Notes under the pieces: generated by a model
Seen by the model: only the letters and a program-made list of their open reading frames with translations
Databases searched by the model: none
What the model was told of the DNA's origin: nothing
Program-made: the position numbers and the translations under genes
In this document: positions 46,796 through 55,733 of the stretch, in pieces
Layout: each line of letters begins with the position of its first letter
Numbering within the stretch: the stretch's first letter is position 1
Source of the DNA: Maratus speciosus
Lineage: Eukaryota > Arthropoda > Arachnida > Araneae > Salticidae
Reading direction: 5' to 3'
DNA length: 64,000 nt
Assembly: GCA_963932465.1 (NCBI GenBank)
Contig: OZ010799.1
Span: 160,390,761 to 160,454,760, forward strand

Positions 46796-47914
46796 CAGTC
46801 GGACCTCTATTTAACGAACCTCTATTTTGCGAACTTTTCCTTGGAACCAAGTACATTTTGCGAATTTCTTCGTAAAATAACCTCCAAATAGCGAAATGCA
46901 TTCTCTATTTAACGAACTTTATCTTCTGATCAAAATTTTTTTCTCCCTATTTCTCAAAATATTTCTGGACATTTCAAACTTATTCTTTCTTTAAACACAT
47001 TTTAGGATGATGTTCAATGGCCTTGAACTGGTTTTACCAGGCGCCTTCTTTGTCAGCAGTGAGAATTGGGTAAGTACGGAGGACGAAGACGATAATCCCT
47101 TAGAGTAACTTTAAAAAATGTGGATACAGTGAGAAAAAAAGAAGATATTAACATTGATGTACTGATTGATGATTGTATTTCACTTAATTCTGAAATTGAG
47201 ACCTCGGAAACACTATCCGAATTAGATATTGTCGACAGTGTGAAAAAATATAAAGAATACAGCAATGAATTGCGATGAAGATGAATATGGTGATGATGGA
47301 AATGATCATTATGCAGGAATCAACAAAACTTCGTATGATGAAATGCTAAAATCATTTGAAACAATCCGACGCGGATTATAGTTAAAAGAACATAGCATGA
47401 AGGGGTTTTTGGTGCATTGCAAAGATGCGAGGCGTATTATGAGAGACAGCACTTTTTTAAATAAAAAACTCAGGCAAAATTAATAGAGTTTTTCAGAAAT
47501 TAAATTTAAGGACGCATATGTTAATGTATGGTTAAAATTATTTGTTAGAACAATAATAAATACGATAATGTCATTAAAATTCCTTAATTTTAATGTAAAA
47601 CTATTTACTTTAAACAGAAAATACAGTGTATTCCCCGACATTGCTGTTTTCCTTGCAGATTTCAAAGATTTAAACACATAGAAAAAAGGAATTGATGATG
47701 GATATTGGTAGGTAAAATATATTAATCAAATCGATATAATTTATTAAAAAAATGTGATTAATTACTTTTAGTAAAAATATTTAGTGTTTATGAATTTAAA
47801 ATCTGTTTTATGTAGTTTAAAATATTTTAAAGGGAGAATCTCCATTTAACGAATTTTCCATATAACGAACTTTTTTCCGGGATTTACCGACTTCGTTAAA
47901 TAGAGATTCGACTG
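46796..47914 (+). mobile_element. Tigger/pogo-like transposon, internally deleted (nested)
   Basis: CAGTCGGACCTCTATTTAAC at the left and the complement of GTTAAATAGAGATTCGACTG at the right form the TIR, with TA on both sides. The subterminal region repeats TTAACGAAC. This is the Tigger/pogo pattern. It interrupts one arm of the surrounding TTAA element; the other arm shows the uninterrupted site. The C-terminal part of the transposase is readable inside. Confidence 0.8.
46990..47503 (+). pseudogene. Tigger/pogo transposase C-terminal relic
   Basis: Fragments in different frames read LELVLPGAFFVSSENW, an acidic stretch STEDEDDNPLE, INIDVLIDDCISLNSE, KTSYDEMLKSFETIRR and finally TQAKLIEFFRN with a stop at 47,501-47,503. 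The order (acidic linker, a paired-helix segment, and a Q.K..FF ending) is that of the C-terminal tail of Tigger/jerky-type transposases. Several frameshifts and stops (for example after IRRGL) separate the pieces. The DDE catalytic core is absent. Confidence 0.6.
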
Positions 47915-48037
47915 TATTTGATTGTCTATATTAAAAATTTTATGCATTTACGTTTTATAGAGATTGAGAAAAAAAAAGTAAATGCGACATGTTGCTAAAT
48001 TGCACCGACAGGTAAAAAGTAAGACTCCTGAGACCCT

Positions 48038-48255
48038 TTAACCCCTTGAAAGGTGATAGGATATAATATATACCACTTAATTTTTATTCAAAGCTGACAC
48101 ATTCACAGCAAAATATTTAATTTAATATTTTGCTTTCATAATGTACGTGAAGAAAAGCTTTTACTTATTTTCAAATAAATTGTAGTGTAAATCCCGGTGT
48201 GGCTCAATCATTTCACCATTTTAGTAACATAAGTCCTTTGTCCTGAGAGGGTTAA
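48038..48255. mobile_element. Small TTAA-flanked MITE abutting the nested element
   Basis: TTAA-CCCCTTGAAAGG at the left and GAGAGGG-TTAA at the right, with CCTTTGTCCTGAGAGGG mirroring the left end loosely. It shares its left TTAA with the right TTAA of the preceding element, so the two were inserted at adjacent or identical targets. 218 bp, non-coding. Confidence 0.5.
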
Positions 48256-48318
48256 GACGCGTTTCAAGGGAGTGGAAAAAAGTCGCGTATTAAGTGGGAT
48301 CGCGTATTAATCATGATA

Positions 48319-49440
48319 TGTACGGTCGTGTAGAAAAAAAAATAAATCACCACCTACTAAGTCTGCAACTAATTATAATAGAAAAAAGTTACTATTACCA
48401 ATCGATTGGAAATAAAGTCTACTTTTAAAAGATGTATATAAATTTGCTTAGAGGGCCATCTACAAATAAAAACCATACAAACATTGTTTTTTCAGTGGCA
48501 ACACCCAATTTTGACAATATATTTTAAATCATCGGTTCAAACTATGCCTAGAAACAAATTTTCTAATCATTTGAATGATAAGATTTTGAATTATTAACAT
48601 TCAAAATTTAGAGCTTCTAATCCAAAATTACATTTTCATATTTTTATTAATATCTCCTGAAATTATATCCCTAATAAAACAATTTTGTGTGTGGTTATAA
48701 GGCTAAAAAACCCAAACATAAATACTACATTGAATTTTTAATTTTAAAAATTTTATAATATGAATTATGAAATTAAGATTCGAAAAAAAAAAATATGAAT
48801 TGTATCCTACAATTTTTTTGATAGATTTATATTTATTATGTCCTGCTTTATGGGAATTCTCAATTTCAAATTTTTCTTTCAAGTAGTTTCCGAATATCAT
48901 TAAAGAACGTCAAGATGACGGTTTAAGGAGCCATCTACGATTGGCAGAAAAGTATAATTTGAAAAAATATAATTTACTCATTTTATAGAAATATTTGGGT
49001 CAGGACATATTAAGCTAGTGAAATGGTCATATTAGTAAGAAATAATGCATTAATAGAAGTGGCAGAGTCATTCTGTAGCATTTAAACCAAGTACCGAACG
49101 GGTTTTCGAACCGAACTTCAATTTGGATACAACCCCTAAAATAGGCTCATTTTAAAATAATTAATTTCTTTGAAACTAATAGTACGAATTTCATAAAAGT
49201 TTGGATTTTAACAAATTTAAGGGTGCAGAATTTATGCATTGCATCAAACTTGGGTATTGTAAGTGCAAAAAGCAAAGTCTAGATTCGTTTTGATATGTAT
49301 ATGGCACCCTAAGCAAATTTTATATACATCATTTAAAAGTAGACTTTATTTCGAATGGCTTGGCACCTGTAACTTTCTTCGGCGATAATTTGTTGTAGAG
49401 TTAGCAGGGGGTGTTTACTTTTTTAACCGCGATTGTACAA
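48319..49440. mobile_element. Foldback/MITE with ~150-bp TIRs
   Basis: TGTACGGTCGTG and CACCACCTACTAA at the left pair with GGGGGTGTTTACTTTTTTAA and CGCGATTGTACA at the right. Inner arm landmarks AAATAAAGTCTACTTTTAAA (48,412) and its complement (49,331) also match. The interior is AT-rich, with no conserved frame. Confidence 0.6.
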
Positions 49441-49559
49441 TGCTTATTTACAGGATTTTTTTACGGATGTAATCGCCTGACAGTTTTTCTTTATATGTTA
49501 ACGGGTCAAAATTCTTATCTTTTACGTATATTTGGATTAAAATTTAATTGTATTCCACT

Positions 49560-50420
49560 TTAACTGATTGTTTCTTTTTATAGCACCGATTGGAATAATA
49601 ACAAAAAAATAAATATGGATTCAAACATAGCTTTATTGTCGTTTAATACATTACAAAAAAAAATAACATAAATAATTTTTCTGCTAGTCTAATTTTTTTA
49701 ACACAAAGAAAAAATATTAAATCATTGAGCACAATGTATTTTAATACGATACCTAAATTTTCGAAAATAAAAAGTTTGTTTCTTGTGACAATAGTCTTCG
49801 GTGGCTTCTATATGTATAAATAAACATAAGCATAAATTATTTATCAAACACACAGTAAAATACCTACCGACATGAATTATTATTACATAAAGAATTACTG
49901 AATTATACCAAAAGTTTGTGTTCCCCAACGCTTATCCAGTACCCTTTTACATTTCCGTTTGCAACATTTAAAGTAAAAATCAATAAGTGGCACTATTTAA
50001 TGCATTTACTCACTGCTATCGCTTTACATTATTGTAAAGGTAACACAATGCTCCTTACAAAGAATCGATGTAATCTATTTTAGCCGGATGAAAACAAGTT
50101 ATATCCTGTTTTACGGGAGTTTTATTCAAGATTTTTATCTTTCACCAAAGAGTTTTTTAATCGTTCTTTCTTTCTCTCTCTATCCTTTTTTTTTCAATAT
50201 TATTTAAATTATTTGAATTTAGTATTGATGTAAATAAAAAAATATATATGTAATACCTTATACACAAATGCGTACATGCATGTTACACACACAGAAGAAA
50301 TTTAAATAAGCTGCCAGATCTAATGTAGTTTATCACATTCGAAATTAAACTCCTATTAATTTAATGATAATTTATGCGGAAATTTGAGAAAAAAATTACA
50401 ATTTTGTATAATTGATATAT
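49560..50420 (+). repeat. ~0.85-kb unit, copy 15
   Basis: Nearly complete: ACACACAGTAAAATACCTACC, AGTACCCTTTTACATTTCC, TTTGCAACATTTAAAGTA, TAAGTGGCACTATTTAATGC, CTTACAAAGAATCGATGTAA, GTTTTACGGGAGTTTTATTC. It ends in a (TA)n tract at about 50,418. Confidence 0.6.
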
Positions 50421-50503
50421 ATATATATGTCGTACGCTAATTGAGAATTGCGGCTGTGCTGTTTGCAAGCGTGTTCAGCTGTGCTGTTTGTTTTGTTTAC
50501 ATA

Positions 50504-50883
50504 CACTGTAAAAAAAAATCTGTAAAGTTGCTAAAGTGTTTCTAGGAAACTGGGATTCCTAGAACTTTTTATGTAACGACAACAATAAAAATTTCTGTAA
50601 CAGACACACTTTTGCGCCGAAAATCAAAAAATCTGTATCGTTACTAAGAATTTTTTAGGAAACTGGGATGCCTAGAACTATTCATGTAACTACAACTATG
50701 GTTACAGATAAAATTTTAGTAAGATTACTGAAATTTTAGCAGATTAATTTGTAGAGTTCCCGTTTCTGTAGCTTTACAAAAACTAGTTTTGTAGATTTGC
50801 AACTTTTTTTGTACAGTTACAGATAAAAGTTTAGTAAGCATGTAACTTTACATCTGTAAATCTACAGATTTTTTTTTACAGTG
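50504..50883. mobile_element. MITE with CACTGTAAAAAAAA ends
   Basis: CACTGTAAAAAAAAATCTGT and ACAGATTTTTTTTTACAGTG are a near-perfect inverted repeat, with TA on both sides. An internal module (GGAAACTGGGAT.CCTAGAAC, TGTAAC.ACAAC) is duplicated near 50,545 and 50,655. A TATATGTCGTA motif lies outside both ends. Non-coding. Confidence 0.7.
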
Positions 50884-52150
50884 TATATGTCGTAGTCTAA
50901 TTTGAAAACAATCTCCCTTTTTCCAATCAGCCTGATAATTTTAGGCTTATTGAAAAGAGCCTTTATCATAGGTATGCTGATTGAAAAATAACCGTTTGTT
51001 TCTCAATCAGACTGATTTTTTTCAGGCTTTTTGCAATAGGTCTATTCAGCTTTAGGCTAATGTAAAAATGACCAGTTGTTTGTCCAACCAACAAAGCTTA
51101 TTGCAAACGTTCTAGGAAAGTGAATGTTTACGCATAATTTTAGTATAAAAAGTAGGCTTCCAGGCAATAGGCAATCCAAGCTTATTAGAAATGGTCCAAG
51201 GAATTTAATGTTTACGCATAATTTTTATTTTAGTATAGAGTGCTCCCAGGAAATAGACCATCCAGGCTTATTGCAAAAAATTCCAAAGAAGTGAATGTTT
51301 ACGCTAAGTGTTAGTATAAAAAATATCCCGACTTATAAAAGTATGTCCAAGGTACTGAATGATTATGCATAGTTTTAGTATAAAAAATAGGAGCAGGGGC
51401 TTGGAATGCTTAAAGAGTGTATAAGAAAACTGTCTTCCTGACAGATTCCATTAATGCGATTGAATGCCTAAGGTTAGTGAATATTGAATTCTTATTTTAA
51501 GAATATATTATTTACAAATACCTCGTGCAGAAGAATCAATGAAACCTGCAGATGAGGCAGATTTTTAACATTTTCCCTTGTATTACGTGGAGAAGTTGGA
51601 ATGGTTAGCAAAAATAATTATAAAAATTTATAAATAAGGTACTATGTCAATTAAATTTGGAGATGAGGTAGATTTTTAATATTTCCTAGCATTATGCGGA
51701 GAAGTTGGAACGCTAAATGAAAATTATTATAAAAAATGTAATCGAAAAATTGCTGTATAATTGAAATGTGAATGGCATAGGTTTTTCATGGCCATCCAGG
51801 CTTATTGCAAACGTCCAAGGAAATGAAAATTTACACAGATTTTTTGAATAAAAAATTGAAACAGGAACTTAAAATGCCAATAAAGTTATATAAGAAAATT
51901 GTCTTATTGACAGATTTCATTAACTGTGAATCTAGAGTTAGTGCATACGTCACTTGATTTTTAAGAGTGTATTTTTAGCGAACACACCCCTTGCAGGACT
52001 ATGACTACTGATCTGCTGACAAGGCAGATTATACTGTTTTCCCAACATTACGTAAAGAAGCTGGGATTCTGAATAAAAATAAATACAAAAACATACATAT
52101 GAAACTTCTGCATAGATTAAATCTGTAGATGAAATAGATTTTAGTGTATA

Positions 52151-52304
52151 ATTTTAATTAATATTTCAATTAATTTTTAGCAACGAAATTACGCTCGAAA
52201 TTATTGAATATTTAATACGTGATATCTAATATTTACGTATTAAATATTCAATCATTTCGAGCGTAATTTCACTGCTGAAAATTGATTGAAAAATTAATTA
52301 AAAT
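52151..52304. repeat. 154-bp cruciform-forming palindrome
   Basis: Arms of 70 bp (52,151-52,220 and 52,235-52,304) around a 14-bp spacer are near-perfect complements. Landmarks are AAATTACGCTCGAAA with its mirror and the 24-bp region ending TATTTAATACGT with its mirror. It lies within the ~120-bp monomer array. Confidence 0.75.
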
Positions 52305-52434
52305 TATATATATGTTGACCTATGCTGGGTTTATTAGTGTATCATGTTTCGCCACAGGATTGTGTGCTAATGAAGATTATTCCGTGTTCTGCAGTTGCAG
52401 ACTTATGTTGATAAGAGATTCTAATCTGGGTATC

Positions 52435-52506
52435 GTCCTTGTATCTTAAATGGTAGAGCAATTGGAGCGTTATTCAAGGATTCCGGGTTCGATTTCCGGC
52501 TTGGAC
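52435..52506 (+). tRNA. tRNA-like sequence (pseudogene or SINE head)
   Basis: This 72-base segment has a tRNA plan: acceptor GTCCTTG/CTTGGAC (two mismatches), A-box-like TTAAATGGTAGAGC and a good T arm, CCGGG-TTCGATT-TCCGG. The anticodon stem is imperfect. The most likely loop has C instead of U at position 33, with GTT as anticodon, so it is probably not functional. It sits directly after the cruciform. Confidence 0.45.
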
Positions 52507-52952
52507 ATTTTTCCATTTTTGGTTCTATGCTCAGTTAGCAATGTGATAATTCACATATAAATATTCAAGATTTTTAGTGTTTTTCGAGCATTATGTGGTC
52601 AAGATGATTTGTTGAATTAAAATTAATATATAAAAAAATCTGCAATAATGAAATATACATTTGAGGAACATTTTCAATGTTTTCCTAATATTATACAGAA
52701 GAAATCGGTTGTTAAGGAAAATAAATAAAAAAAAAAATATGTAAGAAGATTTCTGAATTAATTAAATTCGCAAACTAGCCAGGTTATTAGTGTTCTATCA
52801 ACATTACGCAGAGATGATGAGTTGCTAATGAAAATAATTATAAAAAATACATAAGAAAACTTCTGCAACAATGAAATACTTACATGAAGAAGATTTTAAT
52901 ATTTTTGTAGCATTATGTGTAGAAATATGGACTGTTGAGTAAAAAGGATCAC

Positions 52953-52984
<32 letters not shown>

Positions 52985-53176
52985 GTTATTAGCAAATTTG
53001 ATTTTTGTACCTGGCTCAAAATTAATGTTGAAAAGCACTCTAATTTTATTTTATAGGTAAAATGTCACACACACCTGTAAAGAAGTACAAAAAATTTGCA
53101 AGCAATACAACAACAGGGTGTCTTAAGTATACCTTACTTACTTACACACACACACTCACATATATATATGTATACA

Positions 53177-53814
53177 CAGTAGAACCTCTTTTATCCGAAA
53201 CTCTCGATTAACCAAAATTCATTTTTAAAGCCTTTTTTTTTTTTTTTTACTATCACATTCCTTGTGTGCAAAATCCATTTTTAAAGCTTTTTTTCTCTCT
53301 CTCTTTTAACTATCATTTTCTTTGTGTACAAGCAGTCCTTTCCGAACTAATAGTACATATAAATATTTTCGATCCCCTTTCTTAGAGTTCCTTTGAGTTT
53401 AACTTGAGCTCCCGTAAGCTGCGCAGTGGAACGAAGAAAACGAACAAATTAACAATTCTGAACCTCTTGAAAAAAGGTTTGGCGCGGTTGGAGCAGCAGA
53501 AACACTGTGATACTGGTGAACAAATAATATTAAAAAACTCGGTGATAGAGCTTCAAAGTTCGACAAACAAACATTTTTTCAAACCTTTGTGATATATGTA
53601 AAAGCAACTGAATTTCAAAATTAAAATTCAGGTAATTAATTCTTGTTTCTATTTTACTATTGCTTTATTTTTATTAAGAACTTGTTACCATAGTAAGAAA
53701 TATTGCATATATTTCTCCTTAACCTAAAAATTGAAGCATTCTCCATTATCCGAAAATTTCGATTTTTCGAAAGATGGTCCGTCCCATTTACTTCGAATAA
53801 TCGAGATTCTATTG
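53177..53814 (+). mobile_element. Tigger/pogo-like element, internally deleted
   Basis: CAGTAGAACCTCTTTTATCC and ACTCTCGATTAACC at the left mirror GAATAATCGAGATTCTATTG at the right. A 70-bp segment (TTTTTAAAGC...TTTGTGT.CAA) is duplicated just inside the left end. It lies between the arms of the 3.5-kb inverted repeat. Confidence 0.65.
53404..53592 (+). pseudogene. Tigger/jerky-type transposase C-terminal remnant
   Basis: The frame reads LTILNLLKKGLARLEQQKHC then DTGEQIILKNSVIELQS and ends NKHFFKPL. The pattern L..L..GL..LEQQ followed by an ILKN helix and a terminal FFK is the familiar end of Tigger/jerky transposases. Position between pogo-type TIRs supports this. The upstream domains are absent. 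Confidence 0.5.
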
Positions 53815-54440
53815 TATATATATAATTATTTCAGTAATATAATACATAAAGTTGGAAAATCATTAAAAACCTATGCCATCCACATTTCAATTATACAGTA
53901 ATTTTTCGAATACATTTTTTATAATAATTTTCATTTAGCGATCCAACTTCTCCACGTAATGCTAGGAAATATTAAAAATCTACCTCATCTCCAAATCTAA
54001 TTGACATAGTACCTTATTTATAAATTTTTATAATTATTTTTACTAACCATTCCATCTTCTCCACGTAATACAAGGGAAAATGTTAAAAATCTGCCTCATC
54101 TGCTGGTTTCATTGATTTTTCTGCACGAGGTGTTTGCAAATAATATACCCTTAAAATAAGAATTAAGTATTCACTAACCGTAGACTTTCAATCGGATTAA
54201 TGAAATCTGTCAATAAGACAGTTTTCCTACACACTATTTAAGCAGTTTAAGTTCCTGCTCTTATTTTTTACAATAAAACTATGCATAATCATTCACTTAG
54301 ACCTACTGCATTAAGTGTGGATGTTTGGACAAACAGCTCGTCATTTTCTAATTAGTCAAAACTTCATAGGCTCATTATAATAAACATGAAAAAAAAATAA
54401 AAATAAAACACAGGCTGATGGAGAAACAAACAAGAATAAA

Positions 54441-55733
54441 TAAAAAGTAAGAAATGATAATAAAAAAAAGAAACTAAAAATATTAAATAAATATATAGAC
54501 ATATTTTTTTTAAATAAATATAATATGCAAAAAATGTATTATACTAAAAGTTATTAAAAAATTAATTAAATGACTAAATAAATAAATAAGAAATAATTAA
54601 TCTGCTTTGTTAAGTTTGACGTTCAAATTATTTTTTTAACTAAACTTTATGCAACAGATTTTTTTCTTATGTCTAATGACCAGCACGTAATTATTTCTAC
54701 ATTTTATATTTATTTGTAAACGCTTTCGCACGCATAAGAAATGCGACATATATTTGGTATATAAAGAAATATGTTTTTGTTAAAGCTTAGGGTTTTTTTT
54801 TTTTTTTTTTAAAGCTCGCCTCAAAATATCATAAAGAGAGGGTACGTATACATTTTGAAACATTGTAAATATGACTTAGATGGAAAAAAGAAATTTAATG
54901 TAAGAAGTACACCAAATAATATAATTAAAAATAATATCACAATTAAAATGCAAGTAAGGTTTTTTTCTTTACATCTCGAAGTGATTTTTTAATTATCTCA
55001 AATAATAATTACGAAGAAGGAACATCTGGAAATTTTTATAAATACTTCTGCTTGAAAAAACTTTAAATTGATTGGCTTTGTTTAAAATAGCAGGTGAACT
55101 TTTTAATAAATTTTACAGATGTACATATTTAATTATTCGTTTTTAAGTGAAGCATAATCTTTCAGGAAACTAAGAGAAATTGTTTTACTCTTTAAAAAGA
55201 ATATTATTTCTATATTAAAAGAGAAATATCATTGTATAAACCTAATGCATATTTTTCCATTTTCTTTTTATTATGTTATACGTTTGAATTAAAAAATTAA
55301 TATAAACCAAACAATTCGTAACAAATGAAAAAAAAAATATATATTGATAACACAAGCCTGCGATAGCAGTGTTTTTTAACGTTTGATGATTTATTTTTAT
55401 GTATTTTTTCGCGCTGAATTCAAAAATGACTCATTTTTAACCACTCATTTTTCGCAAATTATAAATTTCAAAGTTATAAGAAGTTAAAAAATAGCGAACA
55501 TTTTTCAAAGCCTTAGCAAAAGAAATCAAATGTTTTAAATACATCTGCGACAAATTTCCAGACTTATCAAACATTAAAATAAAAGAAGATGAACCCAACA
55601 GAGAAAATAAAAGGAGAAGAGTGGGGAAAAAACGCATTTTTTATTATTAAATATTAATAAAAATGAAAAAAACCCTCTTGAAACCAAATTAAATCATCAC
55701 ATTTAAAAAACATATATATATATATATATATAT
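54441..55733 (+). repeat. AT-rich DNA, then ~1.05-kb unit copy 1
   Basis: To about 55,000 the sequence is low-complexity A/T. From about 55,020 unit landmarks appear: GATTGGCTTTGTTTAAAATA, GCAGGTGAACTTTTTA, GATGTACATATTTAATTATTCG, TTTTTAAGTGAAGCATAATC. This copy includes the empty site for the SINE at 58,026. It ends in a (TA)n tract entered by the LINE at 55,734. Confidence 0.55.

Larger units (their letters stand above)
44901..48041. mobile_element. TTAA-flanked palindromic element with two nested insertions
   Basis: TTAA at 44,901 and 48,038 bounds inverted ends: CAGGAGTCTTACTTTTTACC and GGTGCAATTTAGCAACAT versus their complements at 47,988-48,030. Removing a foldback (44,952-46,207) and a Tigger-like element (46,796-47,914) leaves about 760 bp that is itself largely palindromic (TCTATAAAACATAAATGC versus GCATTTACGTTTTATAGA, and TTGACTTGCATGCACTG versus CAGTGCATGCAGGTCAA). 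Three families are thus stacked. Confidence 0.75.
50915..54440. mobile_element. 3.5-kb inverted-repeat element with internal tandem arrays
   Basis: The left arm (about 50,915-51,790) is the reverse complement of the right arm (about 53,868-54,440). Shared features include CTTGTATTACGTGGAGAAG, CTGCAGATGAGGCAGATTTT, ACAGATTCCATTAATGCG and GTTTGTCCAA. Inside are about 100-bp tandem modules (AATGTTTACGCATAATTTTA, 51,120-51,400) and about ten ~120-bp monomers (CATTATG..GAGAAGTTGG ... ATAATTATAAAAAAT, 51,530-52,960). No gene explains its movement. Confidence 0.65.

Noticed and set aside
52435..52506. Functional tRNA-Asn
   Set aside because: The GTT anticodon reading needs C at position 33 and an imperfect anticodon stem, and the acceptor has two mismatches. 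A pseudogene or SINE head is more likely.
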